From positions 1 through 14,877 of the forward strand of contig CATWBR010000048.1 of assembly GCA_958349075.1 (NCBI GenBank): 14,877 nucleotides of DNA, given 5' to 3'. The number at the start of each line of letters is the position of its first letter. The first letter of the stretch is position 1. This DNA is from an uncultured Clostridium sp. GTDB taxonomy: Bacteria; Bacillota; Clostridia; Lachnospirales; Lachnospiraceae. Below, piece by piece: positions 14,165 through 14,877 of the stretch. The notes under the pieces were generated by a model. It was not told the origin of the DNA, did not search any database, and saw only the letters and a list, made by a program, of their open reading frames with translations. The position numbers and the translations under genes are program-made.

Positions 14165-14851
14165 TTATTCTGTAATGGTGTTATCCCATGCATTGGTGAA
14201 GGTTCCGAGGCCCTGTGTGGTATAAGCGTGTTTCATCGTATCCTTATATACATCGAGGCCGGTTGTCACGATATCTGCTCCGGCTACGGCACAGTCCACA
14301 ATCTGCTTCGGCGTACGGATTGCCGCACAGATAATTTCAGTCTTTCCGTAGAAACCGTAATTTTTGTAAATTTCAACAATGTTCTTTATGTATTCCCTGC
14401 AGTCCTCACCGTTGGCCTCTTTCCAGCCGATGAACGGGGAAACGAAGAGGGAGCCGTTTTTCGCCGGGAGAATCGCCTGGGCCGGTGAAAATACAAGCGT
14501 TACATTTGTACGGATTCCCATCTTCTCCAGTCTTCTGGCTGCCGTGATACCCGACTCTACGGCCGGAATCTTAATAACGAAGTTAGGGCTGATGGCAGAA
14601 ACCTTTTTAGCCATCTCCACCATCTCGTCCGCGTCGTCCAGGTGAGGATTAATCTCTACAGATACCGGAAACTTGTCCACGCCCTCGATTCCCTCGGACT
14701 TAATCCATTCCGCTATATCGGTAATCGCCGTCATAAACGGTTTTCCGCTGACCATAATATGCCTCGGGTTTGTCGTCACTCCGTCAATTCCAAAGGTATT
14801 GTAGGCGTACTGGATCTCATCAAGTTTTGCACTGTCTAAAAAGTATTTCAT
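14165..14851 (-). CDS. sftT: 6-deoxy-6-sulfofructose transaldolase (sulfo-TAL key enzyme)
   Basis: This class I aldolase-type transaldolase of the small FSA/TalC group is 228 aa from the chosen start. Counting from the outer Met, the Schiff-base lysine is K96 in FVIKIPAVESG (93-103). GVTTNPRHI (26-34) replaces the GVTTNPSII of fructose-6-phosphate aldolases, and NVTLVFSPAQA (118-128), VSPFIGW (139-145) and the NAWDNTITE ending resemble the Bacillus SftT/SqvA enzyme. The reaction takes a dihydroxyacetone unit from 6-deoxy-6-sulfofructose, releases sulfolactaldehyde, and passes the unit to glyceraldehyde-3-phosphate to give fructose-6-phosphate. An ATG at 14857 is also in frame, but the GAGAGGG site would be only 1-2 nt away; ATG at 14851 gives 7-8 nt and the usual MKYFLDSAK start. 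It is the first operon gene in view; the promoter lies outside the window. Confidence 0.93.
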   Translation of the reverse strand: MKYFLDSAKLDEIQYAYNTFGIDGVTTNPRHIMVSGKPFMTAITDIAEWIKSEGIEGVDKFPVSVEINPHLDDADEMVEMAKKVSAISPNFVIKIPAVESGITAARRLEKMGIRTNVTLVFSPAQAILPAKNGSLFVSPFIGWKEANGEDCREYIKNIVEIYKNYGFYGKTEIICAAIRTPKQIVDCAVAGADIVTTGLDVYKDTMKHAYTTQGLGTFTNAWDNTITE

Positions 14852-14858
14852 ATTCATT

Positions 14859-14868
14859 CCCTCTCTTT
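14859..14868 (-). promoter_or_regulatory. Ribosome binding site that decides the sftT start
   Basis: AAGAGAGGG on the minus strand is a good Shine-Dalgarno sequence. It almost touches the ATG at 14857 but is well spaced for the ATG at 14851, so the second Met is the likely initiator. Confidence 0.6.
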
Positions 14869-14877
14869 CTTTTAATT

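Noticed and set aside
14852..14857. ATG at 14857 as the transaldolase start
   Set aside because: The GAGAGGG site would be only 1-2 nt away; the ATG at 14851 is better spaced and gives the usual MKYFLD beginning.
1..14877. CRISPR arrays, tRNA or rRNA genes, insertion sequences, phage genes
   Set aside because: No regularly spaced repeats, cloverleaf-like or rRNA-like stretches, transposase-like proteins or terminal inverted repeats were seen.

Overview
The window looks like a chromosomal segment from an anaerobic Firmicute, most likely a Lachnospiraceae gut clostridium. This rests on protein style, AGGAGG-type ribosome binding sites with some GTG/TTG starts, and moderate G+C; no rRNA or other taxonomic marker is present, so it is an inference. 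Apart from one plus-strand gene at the left edge, all genes lie on the minus strand, so transcription runs from right to left. No tRNA, rRNA, insertion sequence, phage gene or CRISPR array was seen.

From right to left (5' to 3' of the minus strand) the order is: sulfofructose transaldolase (SftT type); a beta-hydroxyacid dehydrogenase resembling sulfolactaldehyde reductase YihU; a DUF4867/cupin-like protein; a GH31 glycosidase with the complete sulfonate-recognition triad of sulfoquinovosidase YihQ; a TSUP (TauE/SafE) permease; a tripartite tricarboxylate transporter (TctC lipoprotein, TctB, TctA); an L-fucose isomerase-like protein; a GH116-like glycosidase; and, behind its own promoter, a ROK-family repressor. 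Gaps up to the GH116 gene are 5 to 125 bp with no convincing strong terminator, so about 12.4 kb can be read as one operon whose main promoter lies beyond position 14877.

Together the genes describe a fermentative sulfo-TAL pathway for sulfoquinovose (SQ), the sulfosugar of plant and cyanobacterial sulfolipid. SQ glycosides would enter intact through the TctABC-type transporter. The cytoplasmic GH31 enzyme (perhaps also the GH116 protein on another linkage) would release SQ. The isomerase would make 6-deoxy-6-sulfofructose. SftT would transfer the three-carbon dihydroxyacetone unit to glyceraldehyde-3-phosphate, giving fructose-6-phosphate and sulfolactaldehyde. The reductase would convert sulfolactaldehyde to 2,3-dihydroxypropane-1-sulfonate (DHPS), and the TSUP permease would export it. 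No C-S bond cleaving enzyme is in view, so the sulfonate probably leaves as a cross-feeding product.

The least expected parts are the TTT-type importer in place of a GPH/MFS or ABC importer, the GH116-like enzyme with altered active-site columns, the unassigned DUF4867 protein, and a series of intercistronic RNA hairpins, including a tandem pair between tctC and tctB. The left edge holds an unrelated two-pass membrane protein gene that converges on the ROK gene and shares a terminator with it.
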